From positions 1-6,406 of the forward strand of contig JAEWCJ010000365.1 of NCBI GenBank assembly GCA_023390695.1: a stretch of 6,406 nt of DNA, read 5' to 3'. Positions within the stretch are counted from its first letter, which is position 1, and every line of letters begins with the position of its first letter. Both the position numbers and the translations under genes were made by a program. Source of the stretch: Pseudomonadota bacterium. Lineage in GTDB: Bacteria > Pseudomonadota > Alphaproteobacteria > Rhizobiales > Xanthobacteraceae. This document shows, piece after piece, positions 1 through 6,124 of this stretch. Under the pieces are notes generated by a model. The model was not told the DNA's origin, ran no database searches, and saw only the letters and a list, made by a program, of their open reading frames with translations.

Positions 1-437
1 AGATCGTCGGCGAGATCGAGGACGAACACGACGACGACGAAGCGCCGGGCGTGGTCCAGCAGAGCGACGGCTCGTTCATCGCGGATGCCCGCACCAATCT
101 TGAGGATGTCATCGCCGTCATCGGAAACGGCTTCGATGTCGGCGATGCCTTGAAGGACGTCGATACGCTGGGCGGCTATCTGGTCACGCAAGTCGGGCGG
201 GTGCCTGTACCCGGCGAGGTGGTCCCCGGTCCCGGCACGTTCGCATTCGAAGTGCTGGACGCCGATCCCCGACGCGTCAAGAAAGTGAAAATCTACAGCG
301 GAACGAATTGCAGCCCATCGGACGCGCATGAATCCGGCGCCGTCGAACGGCCGGCAGGACAGGAAACGGCTGCAGAACTGATGTCTGCGCCGGGTACGGC
401 CTCCGCTCCATCTTCACACGGCTCGCAGCAATCGTGA
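1..437 (+). CDS. CorC/HlyC-family CBS-domain protein, C-terminal part (5' end outside window)
   Basis: The reading frame is open from the window edge (first full codon at base 3) to TGA at 435-437, so only the last ~145 residues are seen. It opens with IVGEIEDEHDDDE, the acidic stretch that follows the paired CBS domains in CorC/YbeX/TlyC proteins. Then comes a CorC_HlyC transporter-associated domain (DGSFIADARTNLEDV through the VGRVPVPGEVV and FEVLDADPRRVKKVKI segments). The last ~45 residues are low-complexity, rich in Ser, Ala and Gly, and look disordered. The family includes cytosolic CorC-type proteins linked to Mg/Co efflux and longer membrane-anchored 'hemolysin' versions; the missing N-terminus means I cannot tell which this is. 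Its stop overlaps the lnt start by four bases (GTGA), which suggests translational coupling. The YbeX/CorC-Lnt pairing is common in proteobacteria. Confidence 0.9.
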   Translation, partial: IVGEIEDEHDDDEAPGVVQQSDGSFIADARTNLEDVIAVIGNGFDVGDALKDVDTLGGYLVTQVGRVPVPGEVVPGPGTFAFEVLDADPRRVKKVKIYSGTNCSPSDAHESGAVERPAGQETAAELMSAPGTASAPSSHGSQQS

Positions 438-2035
438 TCGTCACTCGGCTTGCACATCGCATCGTGCTGGCCTGGGGTTGGCAGCGCGCGGCTGTCGCTT
501 TCACTGCGGGCGCGGTCTCGACATTGGCGCTGCCGCCTTTCGACATCTGGCCGGTCATGTTCCTGACCTTTCCGGTTCTGGTGTGGCTGATCGACGGATC
601 GACCTCGGGGCGGCTCGGCGGCGCTTTTGCCGCGGCGGCCGCGGGGTGGTTTTTCGGCTTCGGTTATTTTCTCGCCGGGCTTTACTGGATCGGACACGCG
701 TTTCTTGTCGATGCGAAAACTTTCGGCTGGCTGCTGCCCGTTGCGGTGACGGCGCTGCCGGCGGGGCTGGCGATGTTTTTTGCGCTCGGCTGCGGTTTCG
801 CACGGTTGATCTGGCTGCGCGGACCGCTGCGCATCCTGTCGCTCGCGGTGGCGCTGACCGCCGCCGAATGGCTGCGCGGCCATGTGCTGACGGGCTTTCC
901 CTGGAACACCATCGGCTATGCGCTCACCGGTCCGCTGGTGCTAGCGCAGAGCGCCGCCCTGATCGGCCTGTGGGGACTGACCTTCATTGCCGTCGCCTTG
1001 TTTGCGAGCCCGGCCGTGCTGGCGGACGAGAAGCACGATGTGCGGCGTCCCTGGCTGCCGCTCACGGCGAGCCTTGTTCTGCTCGCGGTTCTCGCCGGCT
1101 ATGGCGCATGGCGGCTGGCGCGCACGCCGACGCAATTCGTCGACCACGTGCGGCTTCGCATCATGCAGCCAAACCTGCCGCAGGATGAAAAATTCAATTA
1201 TTCATCCAAGCAGCAGGTGATGAGCCGCTATCTGTCGCTCTCGGACCGCGCGACGGGACCGGAAGCGACCGGCATGCGCGACGTCACGCATCTGATCTGG
1301 CCGGAATCGGCATTCCCGTTTTTCCTTACCCGCGAAGCCGACGCCCTCGCACAAATCGCCGCACTCCTCCCGAAGGGAAGCGTGCTGATCACCGGTGCGG
1401 CCCGCTTCGCCGACACCGCTCCTGCGAGCGGCGGGCGCGCCTACAACTCGGTCTACGTTATCGATCATGACGGCACCGTTCTGTCGGTCTACGACAAGGT
1501 TCATCTGGTGCCGTTCGGCGAGTACCTGCCTTTCCAGAATCTGCTTGAGAAGGCCGGTTTCCTGCAGCTGACCAAGGTCCGCGGCGGTTTTCTGCCGGGC
1601 GACCGGCACCGCAGCTACGAGGTCCCGGGCGCGCCGCGTTTCCTGCCGCTGATCTGCTACGAGATTATTTTCCCAGGCCAGGCCGTGCCGGCCGGTGAGC
1701 GCCCGGCGTGGATGCTCAATGTCACCAACGATGCCTGGTTCGGCATCAGCACCGGCCCCTATCAGCATTTCCGGCAGGCACAGATCCGCGCCATCGAGGA
1801 AGGCCTGCCGCTGGTGCGCGCCGCCAATAACGGAATTTCCGCGGTGGTCGATCCCGCCGGCAGAATCATACGGTCGCTACCACTGGGCACGGAGGGCGTC
1901 CTCGATGCTCCGCTGCCGCGGCAAATTGCTCCACCGCTCTATTCTCGAATCGGCGACGGTGCGGCGGGCCTGCTGATCGGCGCAATTTTTTGTTTCGTTC
2001 TACGAAACCGCGCCAGACAGGCATCAACGCGGTAA
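434..2035 (+). CDS. lnt: Apolipoprotein N-acyltransferase (Lnt)
   Basis: A 533-residue inner-membrane enzyme that N-acylates the diacylglyceryl cysteine of lipoproteins, the last step of lipoprotein maturation. The N-terminal ~225 residues form about seven hydrophobic segments (roughly 13-33, 37-54, 62-83, 97-122, 132-148, 166-190, 207-226). A nitrilase-like domain follows from ~240 to 490, then a final hydrophobic segment at 508-524. The Glu-Lys-Cys triad is intact: E291 in WPESAFPFF, K355 in VYDKVHLVPFGEY and C408 in PLICYEI. E363 in PFGE and Y409/E410 match further residues needed by the E. coli enzyme. The position expected for E. coli Trp237 reads Phe (F254 in LPQDEKF). The GTG start at 434 overlaps the upstream stop, and the protein then begins with a normal short N-terminus. 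Length is close to the family norm of about 510-540. TAA stop at 2033. Confidence 0.96.
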   Translation: MIVTRLAHRIVLAWGWQRAAVAFTAGAVSTLALPPFDIWPVMFLTFPVLVWLIDGSTSGRLGGAFAAAAAGWFFGFGYFLAGLYWIGHAFLVDAKTFGWLLPVAVTALPAGLAMFFALGCGFARLIWLRGPLRILSLAVALTAAEWLRGHVLTGFPWNTIGYALTGPLVLAQSAALIGLWGLTFIAVALFASPAVLADEKHDVRRPWLPLTASLVLLAVLAGYGAWRLARTPTQFVDHVRLRIMQPNLPQDEKFNYSSKQQVMSRYLSLSDRATGPEATGMRDVTHLIWPESAFPFFLTREADALAQIAALLPKGSVLITGAARFADTAPASGGRAYNSVYVIDHDGTVLSVYDKVHLVPFGEYLPFQNLLEKAGFLQLTKVRGGFLPGDRHRSYEVPGAPRFLPLICYEIIFPGQAVPAGERPAWMLNVTNDAWFGISTGPYQHFRQAQIRAIEEGLPLVRAANNGISAVVDPAGRIIRSLPLGTEGVLDAPLPRQIAPPLYSRIGDGAAGLLIGAIFCFVLRNRARQASTR

Positions 2036-2045
2036 CATCTAACGG

Positions 2046-2069
2046 TGGTGTGCGTTATTCGCACAACCA
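2046..2069. repeat. Inverted repeat downstream of lnt: TGTGCG-5 nt-CGCACA
   Basis: TGTGCG (2049-2054) and CGCACA (2060-2065) are perfect complements around TTATT. A bulged A at 2066 lets TGG (2046-2048) pair with CCA (2067-2069), extending the stem to nine pairs. It sits 10 bp after the lnt stop. It is followed by A residues, not T, so it is not a standard intrinsic terminator on the plus strand, and the T-run lies on the wrong side for the minus strand. The 6-5-6 symmetry would also suit a dimeric repressor site. Function is not established. Confidence 0.45.
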
Positions 2070-2087
2070 AAAAATTATCCTCATTCC

Positions 2088-2131
2088 ACCTACGAGGTAT
2101 TTTACATAATGCCCTCGCAAATCATGTAGGT
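2088..2131 (+). other. Nested stem-loop upstream of the XRE regulator gene
   Basis: An outer stem ACCTAC (2088-2093) with GTAGGT (2126-2131) encloses an inner stem of GAGG (2094-2097) with CCTC (2113-2116). The inner stem continues as TATT (2098-2101) with AATG (2108-2111), including one T-G wobble and one bulged C, and ends in a 6-nt loop. The sequence CATAAT at 2105-2110 inside it resembles a -10 box, but no convincing -35 is seen 16-18 bases upstream. A further short inverted repeat, TACAC (2137-2141) with GTGTA (2153-2157), follows. This may be a structured 5' leader or overlapping operator sites; no T-tract follows. Confidence 0.35.
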
Positions 2132-2232
2132 TGCAATACACTCGACCTTGCCGTGTAGCCGCTCGTGAATCCAAAAGAGGGAGAAGCTGTTCCGGCAATA
2201 TTGGTGTTTGAAGAAGTCGCCTGGAGAATTGA

Positions 2233-2640
2233 ATGGTAAAGAAGGCCCCGAACCCAACCGATAAGCATGTCGGGAGCCGCGTTCGCATGCGACGCATGAT
2301 GCTGAATATGAGTCAGGAGAAACTCGGCGAAGCGCTCGGCCTGACTTTCCAGCAAGTGCAGAAATACGAAAAAGGCACAAACCGGATTGGAGCCAGCAGG
2401 CTTCAGCAGATCTCCTCGATCCTCCAGGTGCCGGTCTCGTTCTTTTTTGAGGGTGCCCCGAGCGTCGGCGAGCCGATCCCCGGAATGAGCGAGGCTCCCT
2501 CGCCATCCTACATCTCGGACTTTCTGGCCACCTCGGACGGCCTGGCGCTGACCAAATCCTTCATGCGGATCACCGACGCCAAGCTGCGGCGGAGAATAGT
2601 CGACCTCGTCCAGCAGATTGCCGGAGAGGAAAACGACTGA
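2233..2640 (+). CDS. XRE-family helix-turn-helix regulator, PraR/PhrR-like
   Basis: A 135-residue cytosolic DNA-binding protein. Residues ~13-72 form a Cro/C1-type HTH: MSQEKLGEALGL supplies the first helices, TFQQVQKYEKG (38-48) the turn and recognition helix, and the region to VPVSFFFEG completes the five-helix fold. The C-terminal part (~90-135: YISDFLATSDGLALTKSF, then LRRRIVDLVQQIAG) is a short tail shared by many alphaproteobacterial relatives. From memory the N-terminus closely resembles PraR of Azorhizobium and Rhizobium, a repressor affecting reb genes, adhesins and biofilm formation; this was not checked by search, so no symbol is given. GGAG at 2223-2226, six bases before the ATG, is a good ribosome site. 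It lies between lnt and metK in the same direction, so it may control itself and metK, but that is inference. Confidence 0.88.
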   Translation: MVKKAPNPTDKHVGSRVRMRRMMLNMSQEKLGEALGLTFQQVQKYEKGTNRIGASRLQQISSILQVPVSFFFEGAPSVGEPIPGMSEAPSPSYISDFLATSDGLALTKSFMRITDAKLRRRIVDLVQQIAGEEND

Positions 2641-2646
2641 GCGGCA

Positions 2647-2666
2647 GCCCATTTCCGCCCATTTCC
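2647..2666. repeat. Perfect tandem 10-bp direct repeat (GCCCATTTCC x2) upstream of metK
   Basis: GCCCATTTCC occurs at 2647-2656 and again, identically, at 2657-2666, starting six bases after the XRE stop codon. The core GCCCA recurs at 2670-2674 and 2679-2683. A 10-bp period is one helical turn, so the copies lie on the same face of DNA as expected for an operator bound by a regulator in tandem. It lies just upstream of a TTGACC that could be the metK -35 element. Seen directly; the regulatory meaning is inferred. Confidence 0.5.
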
Positions 2667-2687
2667 AACGCCCACTCAGCCCACATC

Positions 2688-2716
2688 TTGACCGCGATAG
2701 CGGACACTGCAAGAAA
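2688..2716 (+). promoter_or_regulatory. Possible metK promoter (TTGACC -35)
   Basis: TTGACC at 2688-2693 matches the well-conserved alphaproteobacterial -35 element. No good -10 is present at 16-18 bases; the best is AAGAAA at 2711-2716. If used, transcription would start near 2723, inside the metK leader. metK may instead be read from a promoter in front of the XRE gene. Confidence 0.25.
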
Positions 2717-2773
2717 CACCGCCTCAATCAGACGGTGATTGTCCTAATTTCACCCCGCGAGGAGTGCTGAACC
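2717..2773 (+). promoter_or_regulatory. metK 5' leader with mutually exclusive stems and a covered Shine-Dalgarno
   Basis: CACCCC (2751-2756), a GCGA tetraloop and GGAGTG (2761-2766) form a hairpin with five Watson-Crick pairs and one C-A mismatch. Its 3' arm contains the metK ribosome site AGGAG (2760-2764), which lies nine bases before the GTG. Upstream, GGTGA (2734-2738) can pair with TCACC (2750-2754), freeing the ribosome site. The same region can pair with CACCG (2717-2721, to CGGTG 2733-2737), and TGATTG (2736-2741) can pair with CAATCA (2725-2730). Such competing stems are typical of translational switches. I see no match to the SAM-II or SAM/SAH riboswitch core by eye. Stems are short and may be chance. 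Confidence 0.35.
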
Positions 2774-4048
2774 GTGCCGCGCAAGAGCCACCTGTTTACC
2801 AGTGAATCCGTCTCCGAAGGCCACCCGGATAAGGTCAGCGCCCAGATCTCGGATGCGATCCTCGACGCCTTTATCGAAAACGACGTCAAGCTAGGCATCG
2901 CCGACGACAGCCTTGTGAATACGCGGCTTGGCTGCGAAGTCCTAACCACGACCAACAAGATCGTCATTGCCGGCGAGGGCCGCGGCCAGGCTCCGCTGTT
3001 CAGGAAATACGGCTCGCAGGCCGTCATCAATCGCGAATTGATCACCGAGATCGCCCGCGACGTGGTCAAGGATATCGGCTACGACCAGGATGGCTTCTCG
3101 TATCATGGTGCCGACGTCGAAGTGCTGCTGCATGGCCAGTCGCCCGACATCGCCTTGGGCGTCGACGCCAAAAAGAAAAAGAGCGGCGAGCAGGAAGGTG
3201 CCGGCGATCAGGGCATGATGTTCGGCTTCGCCTGCACCGAAAGCGAGGTCTATGAGAAGAACTCGTTCATGCCGGCGCCGATCTATTTCTCCCACAAGAT
3301 TCTCAAGGTGCTGTCCGATCTGCGCCGCTCCAAGAAGCTGGCCGACCTGCAGCCCGACTCCAAGAGCCAGGTGACCGTGAAGTATGTCGACGGCAAGCCC
3401 GTCGGCTGCACCAAGGTCGTCGTATCCACGCAGCACAACGCGACCAACCGCAACGGCAAGAAATACACCCCGGCCATGGTGAAGGATCTGATCGGCAGCG
3501 CCGTCGCATCCGCACTGCCGAAGGGCTGGATGCCGGCGAAGGAGTCGGACTTCCTCGTCAATCCGACCGGCAATTTCGTGGTCGGCGGTCCCGACGGCGA
3601 CTGCGGTCTGACCGGCCGCAAGATCATTGTGGACACCTACGGCGGTTATGCGCCGCATGGCGGCGGCGCCTTCTCCGGCAAGGATCCGACCAAGGTCGAC
3701 CGCTCCGCGGCCTATGCCGCACGCTACCTCGCCAAGAACGTGGTGGCCTCGGGTCTTGCCGAGCGTTGCACCATCCAGGTCGCCTATGCGATCGGCGTTG
3801 CCGACCCGATGTCGCTCCTGGTGGACACGCACGGCACCGGCCAGGTGGATGAGGCCAAGCTGGAGAAGGTTCTCGCCGAACTCTTCCCGCTGCGCCCGAC
3901 CAATATCCGCCGCACGCTGAAGCTGAACCGGCCGATCTACCGCCGCACGGCGGCTTACGGCCATTTCGGCCGCGCTCCCGAAAAGGACGGCGGTTTCTCC
4001 TGGGAAAAGACCGACCTCGCCAGCGAGATCCGGCGCGCTTTCAAGTAG
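2774..4048 (+). CDS. metK: S-adenosylmethionine synthetase (MetK)
   Basis: Makes SAM, triphosphate-derived phosphate and diphosphate from methionine and ATP in the cytosol; the family works as a tetramer. All signature motifs are present: GHPDK (16-20, with the ATP-binding His17 and metal-binding Asp19), the GAGDQG loop (142-147), [14 protein letters not shown] (278-291) and the P-loop-like [16 protein letters not shown] (296-311), ending with YGHFGR near 395-400. At 424 residues it is longer than E. coli MetK (384). The extra length is mostly between residues ~45 and 140, including a Lys-rich KKKKSGEQ before GAGDQG, plus a stretch near 222-232. ISD is preceded by VSAQ where most relatives have an Asp (CDRISD or ADQISD). 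The GTG start is supported by AGGAG nine bases upstream and by the normal N-terminus ([20 protein letters not shown]). It supplies the methyl donor used by the next gene, trmB. Confidence 0.97.
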   Translation: MPRKSHLFTSESVSEGHPDKVSAQISDAILDAFIENDVKLGIADDSLVNTRLGCEVLTTTNKIVIAGEGRGQAPLFRKYGSQAVINRELITEIARDVVKDIGYDQDGFSYHGADVEVLLHGQSPDIALGVDAKKKKSGEQEGAGDQGMMFGFACTESEVYEKNSFMPAPIYFSHKILKVLSDLRRSKKLADLQPDSKSQVTVKYVDGKPVGCTKVVVSTQHNATNRNGKKYTPAMVKDLIGSAVASALPKGWMPAKESDFLVNPTGNFVVGGPDGDCGLTGRKIIVDTYGGYAPHGGGAFSGKDPTKVDRSAAYAARYLAKNVVASGLAERCTIQVAYAIGVADPMSLLVDTHGTGQVDEAKLEKVLAELFPLRPTNIRRTLKLNRPIYRRTAAYGHFGRAPEKDGGFSWEKTDLASEIRRAFK

Positions 4049-4075
4049 CTCGCCCGTTACGGGTTGAAATTTTGC

Positions 4076-4102
4076 AGCGGCCGCATCATGGATGCGGCCG
4101 TT
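4076..4102 (+). terminator. 10-bp perfect hairpin between metK and trmB (possible terminator)
   Basis: CGGCCGCATC (4078-4087) and GATGCGGCCG (4091-4100) are perfect complements around a 3-base loop ATG. G77-T101 and A76-T102 can add two pairs. It lies 27-52 bases after the metK stop and is followed by TTATGCATTC, only weakly T-rich, so it is a poor classical terminator. It may mark the 3' end of metK mRNA or fold in the trmB leader. The loop is itself an in-frame ATG for trmB. A smaller CCCG-TTA-CGGG hairpin is at 4053-4063. Confidence 0.45.
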
Positions 4103-4816
4103 ATGCATTCAGCCGACACCAACGATCAGCCCCTGCCCGCCGGACGCGGCGCCTTTTTCGGCCGCCGCAAAGGCAAGAAATTGCGGCAGCACCAATCCGG
4201 CCTCTTCGCAACATTGCTGCCGCGGCTCGCCGTCGATCTGACGCAGCCGGCGCCGGCCGATCTGGAAAGCCTCTTTCCCGATGGCGTCGATCGGGTCCGC
4301 CTCGAAATCGGCTTCGGCGGCGCCGAGCATCTGCTCGCCGAAGCCGAGCGCAATCCGCAGATCGGATTCATCGGCGTTGAGCCGTTCGTCAACGGCATGG
4401 CGAAGGCCCTGGCCGGCATCGAGCGCAGGAACCTGCGCAACGTCCGGCTTCATCACGGCGACGCCACCGACCTGATTGCATGGATTCCCGATGCGGCACT
4501 CGCACGTATCGATCTGCTTTATCCCGATCCCTGGCCGAAACGCCGGCACTGGAAGCGGCGCTTCGTGCAGACGGAAAGCATCGCCGCCATGGTCCGCATC
4601 CTGCGCAGCGGCGGCGAGTTCCGGTTCGCGAGCGACATTCCGCATTATGTCGCCTGGACATTGCGGCGAGCCATGGCCTCACCCGCACTGACCTGGACGG
4701 CGGAGCGTGCCGACGACTGGCGCAAGCCATGGCCGGATTTCGAGAGCACCCGCTACGAGGCGAAGGCGAAGCGCGAAGGGCGCACGCCCTGTTATCTGAT
4801 CTTCCGGAAACATTGA
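4103..4816 (+). CDS. trmB: tRNA (guanine-46-N7)-methyltransferase (TrmB)
   Basis: A 237-residue cytosolic Rossmann-fold methyltransferase that puts the m7G46 mark in the variable loop of tRNA using SAM. With the ATG at 4103, residues 17-27 (AFFGRRKGKKL) are the basic N-terminal segment of the family. LEIGFGGAEHLL (67-78) is the SAM-binding motif I, GVEPF (91-95) motif II and HGDA (118-121) motif III. PDPWPKRRHWKRR (141-153) is the family signature, and STRYEAKAKREGR near the C-terminus contacts substrate in relatives. Length is normal for the family. Start choice is uncertain: in-frame alternatives are ATG 4088, which sits in the loop of the 10-bp hairpin, and TTG 4064. None has a clear ribosome site. 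I prefer 4103 because it lies just after the hairpin and gives a typical N-terminus. Confidence 0.93.
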   Translation: MHSADTNDQPLPAGRGAFFGRRKGKKLRQHQSGLFATLLPRLAVDLTQPAPADLESLFPDGVDRVRLEIGFGGAEHLLAEAERNPQIGFIGVEPFVNGMAKALAGIERRNLRNVRLHHGDATDLIAWIPDAALARIDLLYPDPWPKRRHWKRRFVQTESIAAMVRILRSGGEFRFASDIPHYVAWTLRRAMASPALTWTAERADDWRKPWPDFESTRYEAKAKREGRTPCYLIFRKH

Positions 4817-4836
4817 TCCGCGGCGGAAAACGTTCG

Positions 4837-5925
4837 CTAGCGGATCTGTCCCTGACCGTTCTGCCAGAAGCGCACGACGCGCTGGGCGGTCGACATCGAC
4901 AGCTTGTCGAAATTGACGGAGGCCGCGTCGAGCGTCGTCGCGGATTTACCCTTGCTGCCAAGGCGCAGCAGGATCACGCTCTTTGCCGTCGGCCAGGAAT
5001 AGCCGGCCGCCTTGCACAGAATGAGGATCGGATCCGGCCGATCTCCGCTCATCAGCCGGTCGACGATATCGACAGGCACTTCGGTGGTTTCCGACAGCGC
5101 GGCGACCGTTTCGTCATAGGCCTTGGCACGCGCGAATTCCACCACCTGCGCCTCGTCGAGCAAGCCTTCGCGACTCAGCCCGCGCACCTTGTCGATCGCA
5201 GCCTTGTAGTTACGCAGCGGCCTGGCCTGGCTCGCAACCTCATCCGACACTCGGGCCATCACATGATGGATTTCGGCCTGCGTTTCCGGCCGCGCGGATG
5301 CCAGCAGCCGCTGCTGCACGACCGCGGTCGCGCGCACCAGCAGTTCGCGGAACAGCCGGTCTGGGATGTCGGGACGCTTGGCCACCGCCTCCGCGAGCGC
5401 GCCGTCGGACACGGCCCGATGCACCAGCTTGGAATAGCCGTCATCGGAAAACCGCGCGCTCGCATTGCCTGCAACATTGAGAACGACATCGTCGTTGCCG
5501 CGCTCGACCAAGACGTCCGTCACCGCTTCGTCCAGATCCTTGCGGTAGGAAATGGCGAAGAGATGGGCCTGGGTCTGGGAGGAGGCGATCTGTTGCAGGT
5601 CGGCCGAGTCGAGCCTCGGCGACTGCATCAGCACGGGACCGGCGACTGAAATCTCGTCGTCCCCGGCCAGCCTGCGAATCACGCCATGCGGCGCATTTCC
5701 GACCGGCGCCATCCGCCGTGCCAGCTCGGCTCTCGCCTTGGTTTCGATCTCGTCGATCAGACGCAGCAGAACGTCGTCGAAAAGCCTGACCTGCTCATCG
5801 TTGAAATGAGCGGCTCCATCGAGAAACAGCGTCGTGATTCTGCGAAGGGTCTCACCCCGCTTTTGCGCATTGCCACGCTGGAGCGCATCTTCAATTTCGG
5901 GGATCAGCGAGCGCGCTGCCGTCAT
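4837..5925 (-). CDS. DUF2336 family protein (function unknown)
   Basis: A 362-residue, almost entirely alpha-helical, soluble-looking protein with no signal peptide or membrane segment. The middle (~residues 80-210) has the repeat-like pattern of DUF2336: SVAGPVLMQSPRLDSADL, HLFAISYRKDLDEAVTDVLVERG, VVLNVAGNASARFSDDGY, LVHRAV, then RPDIPDRLFRELLVRAT. The spacing resembles HEAT-type helical pairs, which usually mediate protein contacts. No catalytic motif is visible. The C-terminus (YSWPTAKSVILLRLG, then STAQRVVRFWQNGQGQ) is also typical of the family in Bradyrhizobium-like bacteria. It is convergent with trmB, with 20 bp between stops and no clear terminator, and divergent from rimP. The ribosome site is weak: only GGA 11 bases before the ATG. 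The biological role of the family is not known to me. Confidence 0.88.
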   Translation of the reverse strand: MTAARSLIPEIEDALQRGNAQKRGETLRRITTLFLDGAAHFNDEQVRLFDDVLLRLIDEIETKARAELARRMAPVGNAPHGVIRRLAGDDEISVAGPVLMQSPRLDSADLQQIASSQTQAHLFAISYRKDLDEAVTDVLVERGNDDVVLNVAGNASARFSDDGYSKLVHRAVSDGALAEAVAKRPDIPDRLFRELLVRATAVVQQRLLASARPETQAEIHHVMARVSDEVASQARPLRNYKAAIDKVRGLSREGLLDEAQVVEFARAKAYDETVAALSETTEVPVDIVDRLMSGDRPDPILILCKAAGYSWPTAKSVILLRLGSKGKSATTLDAASVNFDKLSMSTAQRVVRFWQNGQGQIR

Positions 5926-5960
5926 TTCATTAAAGGTCCAGGACGGGGGCCAAAGGGGAT

Positions 5961-5978
5961 ACGCTGGAAACGCTGGAA
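5961..5978. repeat. Perfect tandem 9-bp repeat (ACGCTGGAA x2)
   Basis: ACGCTGGAA is repeated back to back at 5961-5969 and 5970-5978. A related TTGGAATC follows at 5993-6000, echoing CTGGAATC at 5973-5980. The block lies 36 bp upstream of the minus-strand DUF2336 start and ~60 bp before the candidate rimP promoter, so it could be a regulator site for either gene or simple repeat slippage. Confidence 0.45.
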
Positions 5979-6038
5979 TCGAAAAAATAGGGTTGGAATC
6001 TGAAGGAAGCGTTAGCCTTACGGGGGATCGGTCTAGGC

Positions 6039-6066
6039 CTTGCGCAACCTGGGAAAGCCGCTATAT
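6039..6066 (+). promoter_or_regulatory. Candidate promoter of the rimP operon leader (CTTGCG-N16-CTATAT)
   Basis: CTTGCG at 6039-6044 and CTATAT at 6061-6066, 16 bases apart, fit the CTTGAC-N17-CTATAT pattern of housekeeping promoters in rhizobia. TATATT at 6062-6067 matches five of six bases of the E. coli -10. Transcription would start near 6073, giving a ~170-base leader before rimP that runs through the terminator at 6125-6157. Confidence 0.5.
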
Positions 6067-6078
6067 TTCGACCGTCCA

Positions 6079-6114
6079 GTTATGGACATCTCATAACGGC
6101 CGGATGTGATCCGG
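6079..6114 (+). other. Two small hairpins at the start of the rimP leader
   Basis: GTTATG (6079-6084) pairs perfectly with CATAAC (6092-6097) across a 7-base loop. CCGGAT (6100-6105) pairs perfectly with ATCCGG (6109-6114) across GTG. A competing pairing, ACATC (6086-6090) with GATGT (6103-6107), would disrupt both. They lie between the candidate promoter and the terminator, where attenuator control elements would be expected. Confidence 0.45.
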
Positions 6115-6124
6115 GCGGCTTTTG

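Noticed and set aside
2046..2069. Intrinsic terminator for lnt
   Set aside because: The hairpin is followed by A residues rather than T on the plus strand, and on the minus strand the T-run precedes the hairpin.
2641..2773. Known SAM-II or SAM/SAH riboswitch upstream of metK
   Set aside because: The conserved core bases of these classes as I recall them are absent; only a generic switch-like leader can be supported.
2942..4108. Long minus-strand open frame opposite metK
   Set aside because: Antisense shadow of a clear MetK gene, with composition typical of the complementary strand of GC-rich coding DNA.
4817..4836. Bidirectional terminator between trmB and the DUF2336 gene
   Set aside because: Only a 4-bp TCCG/CGGA stem with no following T-run in either direction.
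4480..5649. Long plus-strand open frame across the end of trmB and the DUF2336 gene
   Set aside because: It is a GC-rich shadow frame: out of frame inside trmB and antisense to DUF2336, with no recognisable domain.
6090..6096. CTCATAA, identical to the initiator tRNA anticodon loop, in the place where E. coli has metY before rimP
   Set aside because: No cloverleaf: no T-loop GTTCRA motif, acceptor stem or CCA end can be found around it.
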